Numbered from the stretch's first letter, positions 1-11,805 are shown. The stretch is 64,000 nt of DNA from Ceratotherium simum simum (GCF_000283155.1 NW_004454210.1:8630666-8694665); one strand, 5' to 3'. Notes: a model not told the origin generated them from the sequence alone. A program made the numbers and translations.

Positions 1-1225
1 TGAGAAGTAGGCTAGACTAGGTAATAACTGGAATGCTTTTCAGCATTTTTAATGTAATTTGGCTGATGAGCCCCAAATTACTTTTCCAATGTAAACCAAT
101 CACGTATATTCCAGTTTGAGCGTCTTTACCAAAAATAAACTTCTTTATGAATGTATAAAAAGATAATTAGACTGTCTCCAAGGCGTTGGGCCTATTCCCA
201 AAGGTGGAGAGAAGCCGGCATGTCGCAGAGTAAAATGCAGGCACCAAGGCAAGGACTCCACTGCCCTCGTGGCCAGTTTTATTCTTCTCAGAGGCTGTTG
301 TTGTGAGGCTGGCTTGCCTGGTCCACAGCTGCAGACTCCATTCCTAATTCTACATTTGTCATCTTCCATGCCGCACTGTCTGTCGCAGGAGGGACTGACA
401 AACAAGAGTAATATCTTTGGTCAAATCCTGCCGTGCTCCTGGCCAAGCCCGCCCTCCGTGGGGTGGGTCAGCAGTGCCAGCTCTGTGGGTATCGTGCACT
501 TTCCCCCACGTGCCCACTGACACCTGAACGAGGCTTGAAAAACTTACAAATAATTCTCTTTTTACGTCAAGAATATGTCACAGCTAAGACTAAGCACCAC
601 GCATCAACCACCATTGATCCTGAAATAAAATGCTGTCTGGACAAAAAAAGAAAAAGCTTCTTTCATGCACAGCTTCAAGGAAATCAGAAAACCATTTAGT
701 TCTCAGACCAACCACAATGCAATTCAAGTGTCAAAAAGTGTTTGACACAAACAGAGGAAGGAGAGTGTGTAATACGTTTGAAATCTATTTGTATTCAGAA
801 GCGTTTCCTGTTTAATGTTTAGCAACTTCCATGACAGGAATAGTATTCTAAACTATTAAATGGTAGAATGGGAGCTGCCTTGTCCTGTGGCTATTAAGTT
901 GATATACTAAATAAGAATGATATACTAAATAAAATTAAAATGAGTGAAAAAATTGTGTACCCTCTTCCACCAAATAAAAAATTGTAGAAACATATGTAGT
1001 AAACAAACTGATTGAGCCAAATAACCGACTTGGAAAAAAAACGTCTAAATGTCTAAACAGGACTAAGTCTTATGAAGTATGGCTTACAGTGTCCAGCTCT
1101 CCCTGTGGCTCTTTGTCCCACATCTTCACACTCTATGGGTCACCTCCCCTTCCCCCACACCAGGGGTCAGGAGCTCCCTCTCCTGCTCTCAGCTGGTTGC
1201 TCCCTTTGAAAGGATTCAATTAAGT
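1..1225. other. Unique non-coding sequence
   Basis: I recognise no repeat family and no gene here. The sequence is AT-rich apart from a moderately GC-richer stretch around 270-530. Open frames are short and overlap on both strands, as expected by chance. Confidence 0.5.
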
Positions 1226-1446
1226 CAGGGGTTGGAAACTGTACCCCACAGGCCAAATGCAGCCCACCTCCTGTTTTGTAAATGAAATTTTATAGAAACC
1301 CAGCCATGCTCATTCATTATGTACCATCTACGGCTGCCTTCACCTGACAATGACAGAGTTGAATAGTTGCAACAGAGACCTTATAGTCCACAAAACCTAA
1401 AAGATTTACTATCTGATCCTTTACACAACAAGTCTGCTGGCCCCTG
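1226..1446. mobile_element. MER5A-type hAT-Charlie DNA transposon
   Basis: The copy runs between near-palindromic ends (CAGGGGTTGGAAACTG at the left, CCCCTG at the right). Internally it matches the familiar MER5A phrases, including the segments about a Gly-rich CCAAATGCAGCCC block and TTTACTATCTGATCC. It is flanked by an 8-bp target-site duplication with one mismatch, aattaagt at 1218-1225 and aatcaagt at 1447-1454, as hAT insertion predicts. MER5A is non-autonomous, so no transposase is expected. The copy is old and diverged but essentially full length. Confidence 0.9.
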
Positions 1447-2280
1447 AATCAAGTCCTTCACACTAAGGTATAACAGTTTTAACATGTTACTCCTCCAGGG
1501 ATTACCTGGATTTTAACAGGAAGTAGCTTCTTAATCTAAAGGAGTTAATGGCAAATAATAGTATTTCAGTCATCAGCAATGGGATACTCAGGAGATATTT
1601 GGGGGTGGGGGGGTGTTTTTTAAGTTCAATTACTACCTAGTCTACCCACCCATCAACCCAGTTGTGGGTCCACCCATTGATGATTTTAATAAAGTCAGGA
1701 TGATTGCCATGGTGTGGAGAAAGACTTGAAAGAGAGGTTCATCTGAAAGCAGTTTGAGAGTGCTGCCAATGGCATTCTGGAGTGGGAAACACACAACCCA
1801 AGAGATTGTAATTTGTCTCACTCTGCCTCAAATGTTTATTCTTATCATTTATAAACTAACAAAAAACATTTTGAAGTCCATTTAAAGAGAGTCAGATTCC
1901 TGACATTGGTTGTCCCCTAATCTTTTGCCTTTTTAATTTTTACAAATATTCAGCTTCACAAAAATAAATCTTTTTTATGGCACATAGAAGATTTTCTCTC
2001 TGAAGTTCCCATTAGCAGTGTTATTTACCTATAAGGGAGTTTCCTACAACAAAACAGCAACAGAGAGCTCATGGTGCAGCCTTGCTTCCAGAACATGGGG
2101 GCTTAATTCACACTGGCATTATTAAGCAGACTTAGCAAGGCTTTGAAGTGGCCACTGCACAACATGGAAACAAGAACATCTGGTTTCCCATCCCGATGTG
2201 AATCAGAGGCTAAACATGCACGGGGAGCAGTGATCACTCCTAAGGTTTCCATTTGTTCGGGTTATTACATCTCAAAATGT
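1447..2280. other. Unique non-coding sequence
   Basis: No repeat or gene is recognised. A G-run lies at about 1600-1614. The rest is AT-rich unique DNA. Confidence 0.4.
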
Positions 2281-2284
2281 TATC

Positions 2285-2450
2285 CAGAACATTCTCTTGT
2301 TTAATTCTCAGGACAATCCCTTGACATGAAAATTGTCATCCTCTTTTTACAGGTAAGGAAATGAAGGATCTGAAGAGTTAAATGACTCACCCTAGATCAA
2401 ACAACTGTTGGAGGTAGAGTCAGATGGAAAATTCAGGTCTTCTGAGTCCT
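2285..2450 (-). mobile_element. MIR SINE fragment
   Basis: The block containing TTTTTACAGGTAAGGAAATGA followed by a TGACTCACCC/AGATCAAACAACT-like stretch matches the antisense of the conserved MIR core (the CCTCATCTGTAAAATGG side). It is an ancient, diverged tRNA-derived SINE copy with no recognisable duplication at its ends. Confidence 0.75.
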
Positions 2451-4675
2451 CTCAGAGTAGGTTGATTCTCAGAGCCCGTGCAGGAGGGAACCTGGGGCCT
2501 CATCAAGAGCAGTTAGACCAGCACATTCTTAGAACTCTTGAAAGTCAATGTTTTGTTACTGTTCAGATACGAGAGTGGTAGGCGGCAACCTACCACTAAA
2601 GACAAATAGGCTCTGTTCAGATGCACCCATGCGCTACCCATGTTGAGTACCAGGAAACAACTGCACATGGCTCCTGGACCCTCCTGTGATGGTGGTCACA
2701 TACTACTAGCACTTTAAGGGGACTTTGTGCAAAGTAGAAAAATGCAGACCAATTACACAAAGAGGTTCCTTCCTCCAGTTGACACAGCCCTGGGTGAGGG
2801 CTCAGCTCAGTAAGCTGAGCAGGCCAGATGCAGCCCCTGCTCAAGCCCTTCACCCAGACAAGCCACCCTGTCCAGCTACAACTGGTACAACTGTCCTATG
2901 CCCAACCAGTTCAGAGACTTCCCTTCACCAAGAGGGAACGTTTCTCAAGAGAAAGAGAAACTTATTGAGAAGAACTGAATCCGTATGGGACAATGAACAT
3001 TACAAAGTTTACCAAGAAGGTGACAGTTGCAGCCTAAACGCAGTACGGTTTGGGTAGTGATGACAGTCTTTCTGAGCTGGAGAACTGGAGCTGTTCACGG
3101 TCCAGATCACCTCCCTCTTACCTGGTTCTCCCTCCTAGCTGAGCTCCTCTCTGTAGCCCACTCAAGCCAATTTCCCCCACTAATTCAGGCGCTGACACAT
3201 TTAACGAGAACATCCTTAAATCAGAGGGAACATACAGCTAGCAGAAGGGTGGAATTGTTCTTTGTGAGTCGGTGGGTGGCTGTCCCCTTCAGCGTGTCTC
3301 TGTCACTCCCTGACAGGCAGTCCTGCTGGGATGGGACCCCTCCTCCAAGCCTACACATTTCCAAGAGGCCAACCGCCATCAGAGCATGCTGGGTCTCTTC
3401 CCATTCCTCCTCTAAATGTTCTGGAAGCCCACACCATCCCCTAGGCCACTGGGCAAAGTCCAGCTGAGCTCATTAATCATATCACAGTCACCTTTCCTGC
3501 TCAGAGATCAAAGGCAAAAAGAGCTCACAATCTTCTTTTGAGTTGTGTGTTCATAGGATGCGAAGGAAGAATGGATCCAAGAGCAAAACAACAGTTCCAA
3601 CTAACCCTTGGAGAGACCAGTAAGGTCAACTCAGGGTGCAGCTACAGAGAAAGCAGGAGGAGAGAGAGCTGGGAGCATAGTTAATCCCAGCCACTCCTTT
3701 TTCATGTGCCATAACCAAGTAGCATTGAGAACAAGACTGTAAGGGAGGTGTAGAAATGGACCCTCAGACTAAAAGGTTCAATTTACACTAAACACATTCA
3801 ATTTAAAGGTGCCCTGCCTTGCATTTATACAGCATGCCGAAAGGGGTGCTGAAATAATTTCCAGTCTTATTCTGATAGGTACTGCCACCATAGTCCACAT
3901 AAAAATTATTGAGCAAGCAGGTTTGTTTCAACAACTTCCTATCACCTTTTCTACACCCTTCTCTTTAAAACTCCATATTCAGATTTAGATTTTAATCATT
4001 TTGTTATAGGGTTTGGGGTTTAGCTACTATTTTCATAACATAATATTATGTGGTGCTTATAGTGTCCCTGGGTCCCTTACCATCAACTTTTGACAAATAA
4101 TGGGGTGTCTAGAGAACTTTGACATTCTATCATGTTTTCAGGAGTATATCCTACTCCAAGTTAGACTGTACTTTTCTGATATTTACCTGCATCAGTTCAG
4201 CCAAAATTACATAGATAAAATATAGCCAAAGTATGTTTTCTAATGACATAAGAGTTTGTTCAAACAATTTATAAGAGGGTTATGGTTTTTGGAAATGATT
4301 ACAAAAAAAATCTTTTGATATTATCTATAAACAGAGTAAAGTCATCAATGGAAAAGTAAATTCTACTCCCCTCCCTATGGTAAATGATATCAGCTGCCAT
4401 AATAATTGTACTAAGACTATAGGATAGATGAGCCAGTAGTGTTCAAATAATCCAGCAGCATACTATGAATTGAAGACTACATTAGAAAACAACCATTACT
4501 AGAAAATTACTGACTAGTATAGAGTCAAAATGCAGAGCAGAGAATTTTGGCAAGGTTGCTGCTTCATAACCATCCAAAGATAAACTGAAATTTATTGATG
4601 TGCTGTTACACATCACAAAATCCTAGGTAGGAAAAATAAATATCTGGCTCTGGAAAATTATTGACGCTAAGCGAG
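2451..4675. other. Unique non-coding sequence with a GC-richer part
   Basis: The segment 2620-3480 is less AT-rich than its surroundings and carries overlapping open frames on the plus strand (110 codons at 2725-3057, 146 codons at 3027-3467). Neither resembles a known protein, and neither shows splice sites or a domain, so I do not call a gene. The segment 3780-4670 is AT-rich unique DNA. Confidence 0.4.
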
Positions 4676-5056
4676 TTTCTTAATCAGTTCAGGCTGCTAT
4701 AACAAAGTACATAGAACGGGATGCTTATAAACAATAGAAATGTATTTCTCACAGTTCTGAAGACTGGAAGTCTGAGATCAGAGTGCTAGCATGGTCAGGT
4801 CCTGGTGAGGGTCCTCTTCTGGGTTGCAGCTGTCAACTTTCCATTGTATCCTTTCATGGCGGTGAGCAGAGAGAGGAAGCAAGCTCTCATGACTCTTATA
4901 AAGGCACTAATCCCAGTCATGAGAGCTCCATCCACATGACCTCATCTAAGCTTAATTACCTCCCCAAGGCCCCATCTCCTAATACCATCACATTGTAGGG
5001 GGTGGGGTAGGGTTTCAACATATGAATTATGGGAGGACATAAGCATTCAGTCCACA
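4676..5056 (-). mobile_element. MLT1/MST-type ERVL-MaLR solo LTR
   Basis: The antisense strand reads as a MaLR LTR. It begins with TGTGGACTGAATGC at 5056, passes through the conserved internal phrase about a family member's CATATGAATT/TTATAAACAA blocks, and ends near AGCCTGAACTGATTAAG at about 4676. No internal retroviral sequence adjoins it, so it is a solo LTR. I could not see a convincing 5-bp target duplication. The subfamily (MLT1 or MST) is uncertain. Confidence 0.8.
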
Positions 5057-5089
5057 AGTGGAGGACACCCAAAAATATTAAAATACAGC

Positions 5090-5162
5090 AAGGCAGGTTT
5101 CATCTCTTCATCCCCAGGACACTGCTGGACAAAGAATAGGTGCTCATAAAATGGCTATTAAG
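5090..5162 (+). mobile_element. L2 3'-end fragment
   Basis: The CATCCCCAGGACACTG ... AATAGGTGCTCATAAAATG string resembles the terminal part of L2 (the stretch ending in GGTGCTCAATAAAT). It is short and diverged. Confidence 0.5.
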
Positions 5163-5828
5163 GTAAACCAAGTTATTCTGTTCTGTAAATGGTGTGGTTA
5201 TACATCTACAAATTGAGTAATTTATGTGATTTAGAGGCAGGTCATATTTTGCTGTCAATTTCTTTCAAAATAGGCTAAGTATTCTTAGCCAATAGACTCT
5301 TTCCAGAAGAATAGGTTTATACCACCAAAAGCCACAAATGGTACAAAATTACTTAATTTTTACTATCACCAAGAAGAGGCTTTTAATTTCTCACAGTGGA
5401 AATACTTAGGAAAAAAACTCTTTCAAGGCACTTTTCACTATGGAGAGAATTTCAAGAAATAAGCAAACAGGGTAAAGGCGGGGGGTGCCCTACCCCAAGA
5501 CTGACCCTAAGACTCATTTCCTGTAATTCATACAGTTCACAGACTTTTCTCTCCTGCATAGACACCTGCAGGACAGCTGCCTGCATGTGAGGCCTGCCAG
5601 GTTCCAGGAAAGGCTCATGGCTCTGCCCCCATGGCCAGGTGTCCAATGCTAACAGGTCAGTGCACAAAAGCTGTGAGCAAACAACGGGGGCTCTGCTTTT
5701 GCTTTCAAGCTGTCTGGGGGAAAATACTGACATGTCTAACTACCTCTCTTCCTGTCTCTGTCTTCCTGTTGATCTGTGTGTGCTTTTATAACCTCCTCAG
5801 TTATGACTCATTTCACTTCATCCCAAAA

Positions 5829-6082
5829 GAATAATGGGAATAAATGATGAATTCAGACAACCTGTTAGTACCCCTTCAGGTGAACCTCTCTTAATTAAGG
5901 CAGCCCAGAATAAAAACGCCAGATTTAAAAAGATGATGAACAAATTAGGAGATTATTATTCACACTACGAAACAGTTTTAGAACCCAGAAGGATAAAGCC
6001 AGAAAGCAGTCTTAGAGATCTTTCGTTGCACTCACCCTCTAATTTTACAGATGAGAAAACTGAGCCCACAGAGGGAAAGTGA
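5829..6082 (+). other. Coding-like open frame, possible exon or relic
   Basis: A frame starting at ATG 5834 runs 82 codons to a stop at 6082. In-frame sequence continues upstream only to a TGA just after a strong pyrimidine-rich acceptor-like tract ending at 5800. The peptide is polar, with runs such as NKNARFKKMMNKLGDYY, and has no domain I recognise. Its last third lies in a MIR-like stretch (about 6038-6078). A donor-like CAG/GTGAAC lies at 5878. A frame of this length is not statistically remarkable in 64 kb. I report it because its composition looks protein-like. Confidence 0.12.
6038..6082 (-). mobile_element. Short MIR core fragment
   Basis: ATTTTACAGATGAGAAAACT followed by GAGCCCACAGAGGG is the antisense of the MIR core. 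Only about 45 bases are preserved. Confidence 0.55.
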
Positions 6083-6179
6083 TCTTCTCATTCCTAACTC
6101 ATACTTTTCAGAAAGGAAAGTTTTGCCACAGGAATTTTAATTTTTTAGAGCAATCAAAATATGATTTTATTTAAAAATA

Positions 6180-6389
6180 CAGTCATGTGTCACTTAACAA
6201 CAGGGATATGTTCTGAGAAATGTGCCATTAGGCGATTTTGTCATTGTGAGAACATCATAGAGTGCACTTACACAAACCCAAATGGTATAGCCTACGACAC
6301 ACCGAGGCTATATGGTATTAATCTCATGGGACCAGCATGGTATATGTGGTCCATCACTGACGGAAACAACATTATGCAGTGCAGAACTG
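6180..6389. mobile_element. Tigger-like (MER44-type) miniature DNA transposon
   Basis: The element begins CAGTCATGTGTCACTTAACA and ends with the inverted counterpart CAGAACTG. It is flanked on both sides by TA (6178-6179 and 6390-6391), the expected target for a Tc1/mariner-Tigger element. The left part matches the terminal region I remember for the MER44/Tigger7 group. The sequence then jumps at about 6315-6320 to the right-terminal region, so the copy looks like an internal-deletion derivative. The family name comes from memory and may be off within the Tigger group. Confidence 0.75.
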
Positions 6390-9328
6390 TATTTAACTTA
6401 TACACACATTCCTGGGAAAATGCCTATACATGGTGAAGGACAATGGCTCATGAAATGGAGTATGAATTTATGTGATACTACAGTTCTATAGTATGTAGTT
6501 CTAAAGTCTAGAATAATGGATCGTATTCCGCATCCAAATCAGTTTTAGTACTTCCTATTAAGAACTTGTGTTTCGAATACATACGTATTACGAACCGAAC
6601 CACCCAGATGGGCAATTAAACGTTCTTGGATTATATATTGACATAAATATATTTTTAAACCTTGAAAGGAGACAAACTATTAGCAAAGTCAAGGTCACCT
6701 CTTGATAACCTCTGTGGTCACCTCTCAGCTGCCTTCCTAACACTCTCCAGCATCATTTCCACAACTTGCCCATGTGATTTTTCAGGTAGCAGCTGTGTGA
6801 GCAACTAGTCATGTGCACATGCACACTTACACACACGCACACACAATGCTCCTAAGACAAAAGGTGGCACAGAACATTAACTCAATTCAATAGAAAAGAA
6901 AATGATTTCTTTCTTCCTTTTTTTTTTCAAACCTTGGTGCAGGCACCCTTCTTAGGAGTCACTGTCAGTCTGGGCTTTTGTCCTGGCCGGCCCCTGAGTT
7001 TTTAATGCATGTTGAAAATGCCTCTCCTACAAACGCACTCCATGGGGGCCACTTTGGATTGCTGCCACCTGCCCTCACTGTATTAAGAAGTGTGGATCCA
7101 TTGCTATTATGGAGCCTGAAGCAGAGCCAAGAAGAAATCTCAAAGGGCCCTCTCCCCAGACATATGTGAGTAGAATAAAAATGAGACACAAATGATAGCA
7201 CGAAGCCTCCAGCACTCTTAGGGGGAAGCAAGGGGCTGTGTTGTAGGCCAGGAAGATATTCTGGTTCTTGGGAGAGAAATGAAATTAAAACATGTTATTC
7301 TTTGCATATGAAGCTCCTTCAGACCCGTCATCAACAGGGTGGGTTTTTTTCTGTTGTTTTCCTCAGAGTAGGAATTGGAATTCCAAAGCCGTGCATTCAA
7401 GGCTGGTCAGGGCTGAGTTGAGAGGTGTCTCCATGATTTTCTAAGTATCCAGGGTCCCCATCCTGCTGATCAGATAACAGAGGAAGCAATTGAGTATATT
7501 CATTTATACTAAAGTGATAGAGACTTGATGTGTCACTTCTCTCAGAGGTATCTGCACTACAGAGTTAGTTGCTTTCCAGAACAAACAATATTTAACCTAA
7601 AGGAAAATACAGAATTAATGGTAGAATTTCAGGCACCAGAGCTTTTAAATCACCCTTACCAGGAAACCATCTATTAATACAAGAGTAGATCTAAATATAT
7701 CCCTCTGATGAGGTGACGGAACAAAAGGGGAGTATGATACATAGCAAACCTAGAAGGATAAGTCATGGCTTCTGCTATTTTTTCCTTCCTCCATCCCTTA
7801 CCAATCATTCTAGCCCTCATAATTGTTCCTGCAATTTCATGCCTCCAATTCCATTGCCCCTGTGTCTAAACCAGTTCTGAAGATTCAGCAAAGCATGTCA
7901 CATTTTTTATTGGTAAAGATAAACTCAGTGCTGACTTCAGTGCAAAATGAAATTAGGGGTCAAAAACAACACTACAGAAAAGAATAAAATGGCAAAAATT
8001 CAGGTGGAAATCTTAGGTCACACAAGAGCTAGCACAAATAGCACACAAAGCCACCAGAATAGCTAATGTTTTAACAGGAAAGGACACTTAAGCTAATGAT
8101 GCTTGATCCTTTTTTCCTTTTATTATGAGAGTAAGAAGACAAAAAAAATCTACTTGGTTGTGTCAGGGTCAGAGAATTTACCAGATATTTGCTGACCAAC
8201 CGCATCTCAGTGTCTCTCTGTCATTTCTTCAATCTCATGCACTCTGGCCTTTGACTGCACTTCCCAGCTCCAGCAAGACACAATCAAGTGATTCTACTCC
8301 AGGGTGGAACCAGGGGCTGGAGGAGTGGTCCACCCCAGGGGCAGGCAATCCAGGGGTGCAGGCCTGGAGAGGACTTGAAAACAATAAAACCAACTAAAAA
8401 GCCGGTCTGCTTTCTATTATCACCATGGCAAAAAATTCTAAACAATGTCAGTAATATACCAACCCCAAAAAAGTCTTTTGTTGGTCTAGGTTCCAAGCAA
8501 TTGCTATTGAGTTTTAATAATATAAGTGTAAGCTTCAGTTGAGTACATTTTTTATTGCTTCTCCTTTAGTAAACATATTCTACGTGGAAGCTGATTCAGA
8601 GAATTAACTCCATGTTGATTCAGAGAATTAACTGCGTGCATTTATTTCGAGAGTAAGTACATAACTAAGCTTGCTTTGGGCACAAGCCTCCAGCCTCTCT
8701 TGTACGACATAGTCAACAATTGATTGTTCAAACAATTGATTCGAAATAAGCAACGATAGCACAGTGATTGTTAAGACAAACAGAACTTGAGTTGCTTCAA
8801 TTCTGTCATTCTGTGTGACCACTTGGAGTTTTTTATTGTGTTTAAATTTTCTGGGATTTATTGTGAAATGGGATTTTTATGTATCTCTGCCAAACGAATC
8901 CTTATGTTTAAGATTTTTCCTATTCATTTAATCTGTTGCTTCATGTGAAAGAAGTCTTTCAAAAGTGGAATTAATAGAAAGTGTTCTTTGATCAAAGATA
9001 GATCGGCACTTCATGAATATGAGAAGAAAAACAAGTTTGACAAAGTCATTGACAAATTTGCAGAAGTTAGTTGCAAAAACAGAAACTGTAAGATTACTAT
9101 TTGTTACTGTGAAAGACCAATATGGAGGTCTACGTTTTCATATCTTCAAAAAATACGTTAATGAAATGAAAAGTATTACCCCGTAACTCTTCCTTTTTTG
9201 GATTGTAATATTTATTTTTAATTTTTTCATTGATATGGTACAAAGTTTCATGAAAGTACATTTCTTTTCTGGCTATTATTATTCTTGGTTCCATTGTGTG
9301 ATTGTTTCTGAAAATAATTTTATCATAT
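6390..9328. other. Unique non-coding sequence
   Basis: No gene or named repeat is recognised. It contains a CA-rich patch near 6815-6848, a pyrimidine run at about 6907-6930, and a short direct tandem duplication at 8592-8634 (listed separately). The part 8640-9120 has an open minus-strand frame (8628-8822) that I do not recognise. Confidence 0.4.
8592..8634. repeat. Two-copy tandem duplication, period 24
   Basis: TGATTCAGAGAATTAACT occurs at 8592-8609 and again at 8616-8633. It looks like a local duplication. No function is implied. Confidence 0.9.
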
Positions 9329-9342
9329 AGGAAAGAAGTGTT

Positions 9343-9557
9343 TTGTTTTTGGTTTGGTTTTTTTGTTTTTGTTTCTGTGAGGAAGATTAGCCCTGAGCTA
9401 ACATCCATGCCCAACTTCCTCTACCTTGTGTGGAATGCCTGCCACAGCATGGCTTGATTAGTGGTGCATATGTCCGCACCCAGAATGCGAACCCCTGAAC
9501 CCTGGGCTGCCAAAGCGGAGCACACAAACTTAATCACTACGCCACCGGGGCAGCCCC
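9343..9557 (-). mobile_element. ERE SINE
   Basis: The tRNA-derived head lies at the right (antisense of GGGGCTGCCCCGGTGGCG at 9541-9557). The characteristic GAGGAAGAT...AGCTAACATC block lies near the left, followed by a T/TTTTG-rich tail at 9343-9374. A 14-bp target-site duplication flanks it with one mismatch: aggaaagaagtgtt at 9329-9342 and aggaaacaagtgtt at 9558-9571. ERE elements are specific to Perissodactyla. Confidence 0.95.
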
Positions 9558-9571
9558 AGGAAACAAGTGTT

Positions 9572-10500
9572 AGAAATGATCCACTCTGAGTGTCAAATAT
9601 TAGCCCTAGCCCCCTAATCTGTTACCTATTCTGTTTTGGAGCTCCCTGACTCTCTCCCTCCCATACAGCCTCATCCCCCACTCCCAACTCCCTCACACCC
9701 CAGCACCCCACCCATCACTCCAAACAGGACCTGTTAGTCAAGGGTTACAGAAAAATAGATCTGATGCGCTTAAAATAATTCATCCCTCCTCCCAGGTTCT
9801 TCCTCTATCTTTCTCTCACTTTTTCTTGTAGACAAGGGAGTTGGGTCACAAAATTAGAAGGGCTAAAACTCATTCCTCTACTCTCTTTTCCCATATGTTG
9901 AGAGTAGAGATGAGCAGAAGCTTGACCCTCCAGGACCCGCCTAATGACCTGTGTGAGGCTGGTGAGGGGGTCGGAGAGAGGAGGATTCAGCAAGCACCAG
10001 CCCCACTTGGACTCTTGGACCCTGTGTCAAGCCATCTCTGGCCAGGAGCACTCAGTGGCTTTCCTTTTTGGAGGGAGTCTGATGACCTAAGTCCTAGCAC
10101 CCTGCTGATACCATGAGAACACTCAGTCCTGATATGCAGCATTAGTCAGCACTGCCTGGAGCCCACATCCCTCCCACCCTTCACACCCAGGCCCCAGCAT
10201 CACCCTTAATCCCACAGAGAGGAAGGAATTTACGTTTCAGTCCCCACACACACACCCCTCCCAATCAGGTCAGCCTGGTGCCCCAAAGTCTGAATAATCA
10301 ACTCAAAGCAATAGGGAAAATATTTCCCACCCAAATTTAGCAAATCTTCAGTTCTCGGAAGGTTCCTAAGTCATTCAACGGCAATTTGTTATGTTATTAA
10401 GTGTCACTTTTCCTTCATGTTGGTGACGGGGAAAAGTTGTGATATTTATTTTTCATTTTTCTTATGGAATATAATGAATTCCACTGATGACCTATTTCTG
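9572..10500. other. Unique sequence with C-rich tract
   Basis: The segment 9600-9815 is rich in C and T on the plus strand (many CCCC and CTCCC runs). The rest shows no repeat or gene I recognise. Confidence 0.4.
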
Positions 10501-10504
10501 AAAT

Positions 10505-10700
10505 CCACCAATCAAAAGAAATTATAAAGTTCACCATAGTAACAGCTCAGTGTCAGTCGCCAGACTGAGAACCACACAGCACAGGAGGCCCTGGCCAATA
10601 GCGGGGCAGAGTAATGTTACCATCTCATAGCAACCAAGAGATCTGCATGGCAACATCAGTTGCTATATAAAAGAAAAATTAGAAACAATTTCTGCTAGGG
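10505..10700 (+). promoter_or_regulatory. Candidate promoter with NF-Y, RFX-like and TATA motifs
   Basis: Within about 170 bases the plus strand holds CCAATCA (10508-10514) and GGCCAATAGCGG (10593-10604), both matching the NF-Y CCAAT box. It also has RFX/X-box half-site-like strings catagtaac (10535-10543), atagcaac (10627-10634), atggcaac (10647-10654) and the inverted gttgctat (10659-10666). A TATA box TATATAAAAG follows at 10664-10673. A start site would be expected about 25-30 bases downstream, near 10695. Clusters of RFX sites with CCAAT boxes are known from ciliary and MHC class II promoters. No downstream coding exon is visible, so the transcript, if any, could be non-coding. Confidence 0.4.
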
Positions 10701-10959
10701 AGAAATAAAGGCATTAACTGTTAAGTCATACTTGAGTCATGGTTGTAGGGACCTACCCTAAAATATCCACCTAAACATAGCTCAGATAATACCTGTCACC
10801 AGGAGTCCATATGCTAGGAACCCTCACCCACCACCAACAGGAACCACCTGAGAGCAAAAGAGAGGTGACTATCCATAGAACAGACCACTTCTGAATAGGA
10901 AGGGAAAGAGTCCTTGAATGCTAGGAACTGAAGGCATATTTGGAGGGTAAATTACACAT

Positions 10960-11025
10960 AAATCATCACATTTAATCCCATGAGGGAGGCAGGGCAGATA
11001 TTATTATCATCACTAAATTTTCCAT
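10960..11025 (-). mobile_element. MIR fragment
   Basis: AATCATCACATTTAATCCC followed by GATATTATTATCATCAC matches the antisense of the 3' half of MIR. It is short and diverged. Confidence 0.55.
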
Positions 11026-11029
11026 CTCC

Positions 11030-11796
11030 CCTTGACCCCAAATCTGTTCCTCCCCCAGCTTTCCCATCTCAGTTAATGCAACACAGTTCTTCCAATTGCT
11101 CAGACCAAAAACCTCGGAGGCCTCCTTGACTAATTTCTTTCTCTCACACTCAATCCGATCCATCAGCAAACCTCGTTCTTTCTGCTTTCACGATATATCC
11201 AGAATCCAACCACCTCCCACCACTTCCACAGCTACACCCTGGTCCAGACCACTCACCATCTCTCACTTGGAGGCAAGAGCTTGCTAATCTCTGTCTCTTC
11301 TTCCTGCCCTTGCCCACCTACAGTCTATTCTCAACACAGCAGCCGGAGCGACCCTTCCAAAACGTTAAGTCCTTGGCTCACAACCTTTCGGTGACTTCCC
11401 ATCCTCTCTCACAGTGAAAACCCAAGTCCTCACCATGGCCTACAAGACTGCACACAATTTAACTCCCTCTTGTTCCCCTCTGACCCCACCTGCTGCTATT
11501 GTCTGCTTTCCTCACCTGCTCCAGCCACGCCGGGCTCCTCTCTATTCTTCCAGCACCTCAGGCTCCCTCCTACCTAGGAGCTTTTGCGCTAGCTATTTCC
11601 TCTGTTTGGAACAGTCTCCCCTCAGATACCCTCAGGGCTCACTTCCTCCAAGTGTGTGCTCAAAGGTCACCTTCTCAGTGAATTTTTCTCTGATATTTTA
11701 AAACTGGACTCTTTGTACCCACCCCCTTCCCTGGCACAGTGGGCACCTAGGACAATGCTTGGCACTTACTAAGTACTCAATAAATATCTGATTATG
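11030..11796 (+). mobile_element. L2 LINE, 3' part
   Basis: The segment follows the L2 consensus order: a proline/serine-rich ORF2 tail region, then CAGTCTATTCTCAACACAGC, then CACCATGGCCTACAAGACTG. Next come the GTTTGGAACAGTC and GGTCACCTTCTCAGTGA blocks, ending with a TACTCAATAAAT-type 3' terminus at about 11772-11786. About 770 bases are preserved in sense orientation. Open frames inside it (for example 11414-11701) are decayed L2 sequence, not host genes. Confidence 0.85.
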
Positions 11797-11805
11797 AATA
11801 AAAGG

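Noticed and set aside
3027..3467. 146-codon plus-strand open frame in a GC-richer segment
   Set aside because: There are fewer stops because of composition. It has no recognisable domain, no splice sites and overlaps other open frames.
11414..11701. 95-codon plus-strand frame with serine- and proline-rich peptide
   Set aside because: It lies entirely in the L2 3' region and is decayed transposon sequence.
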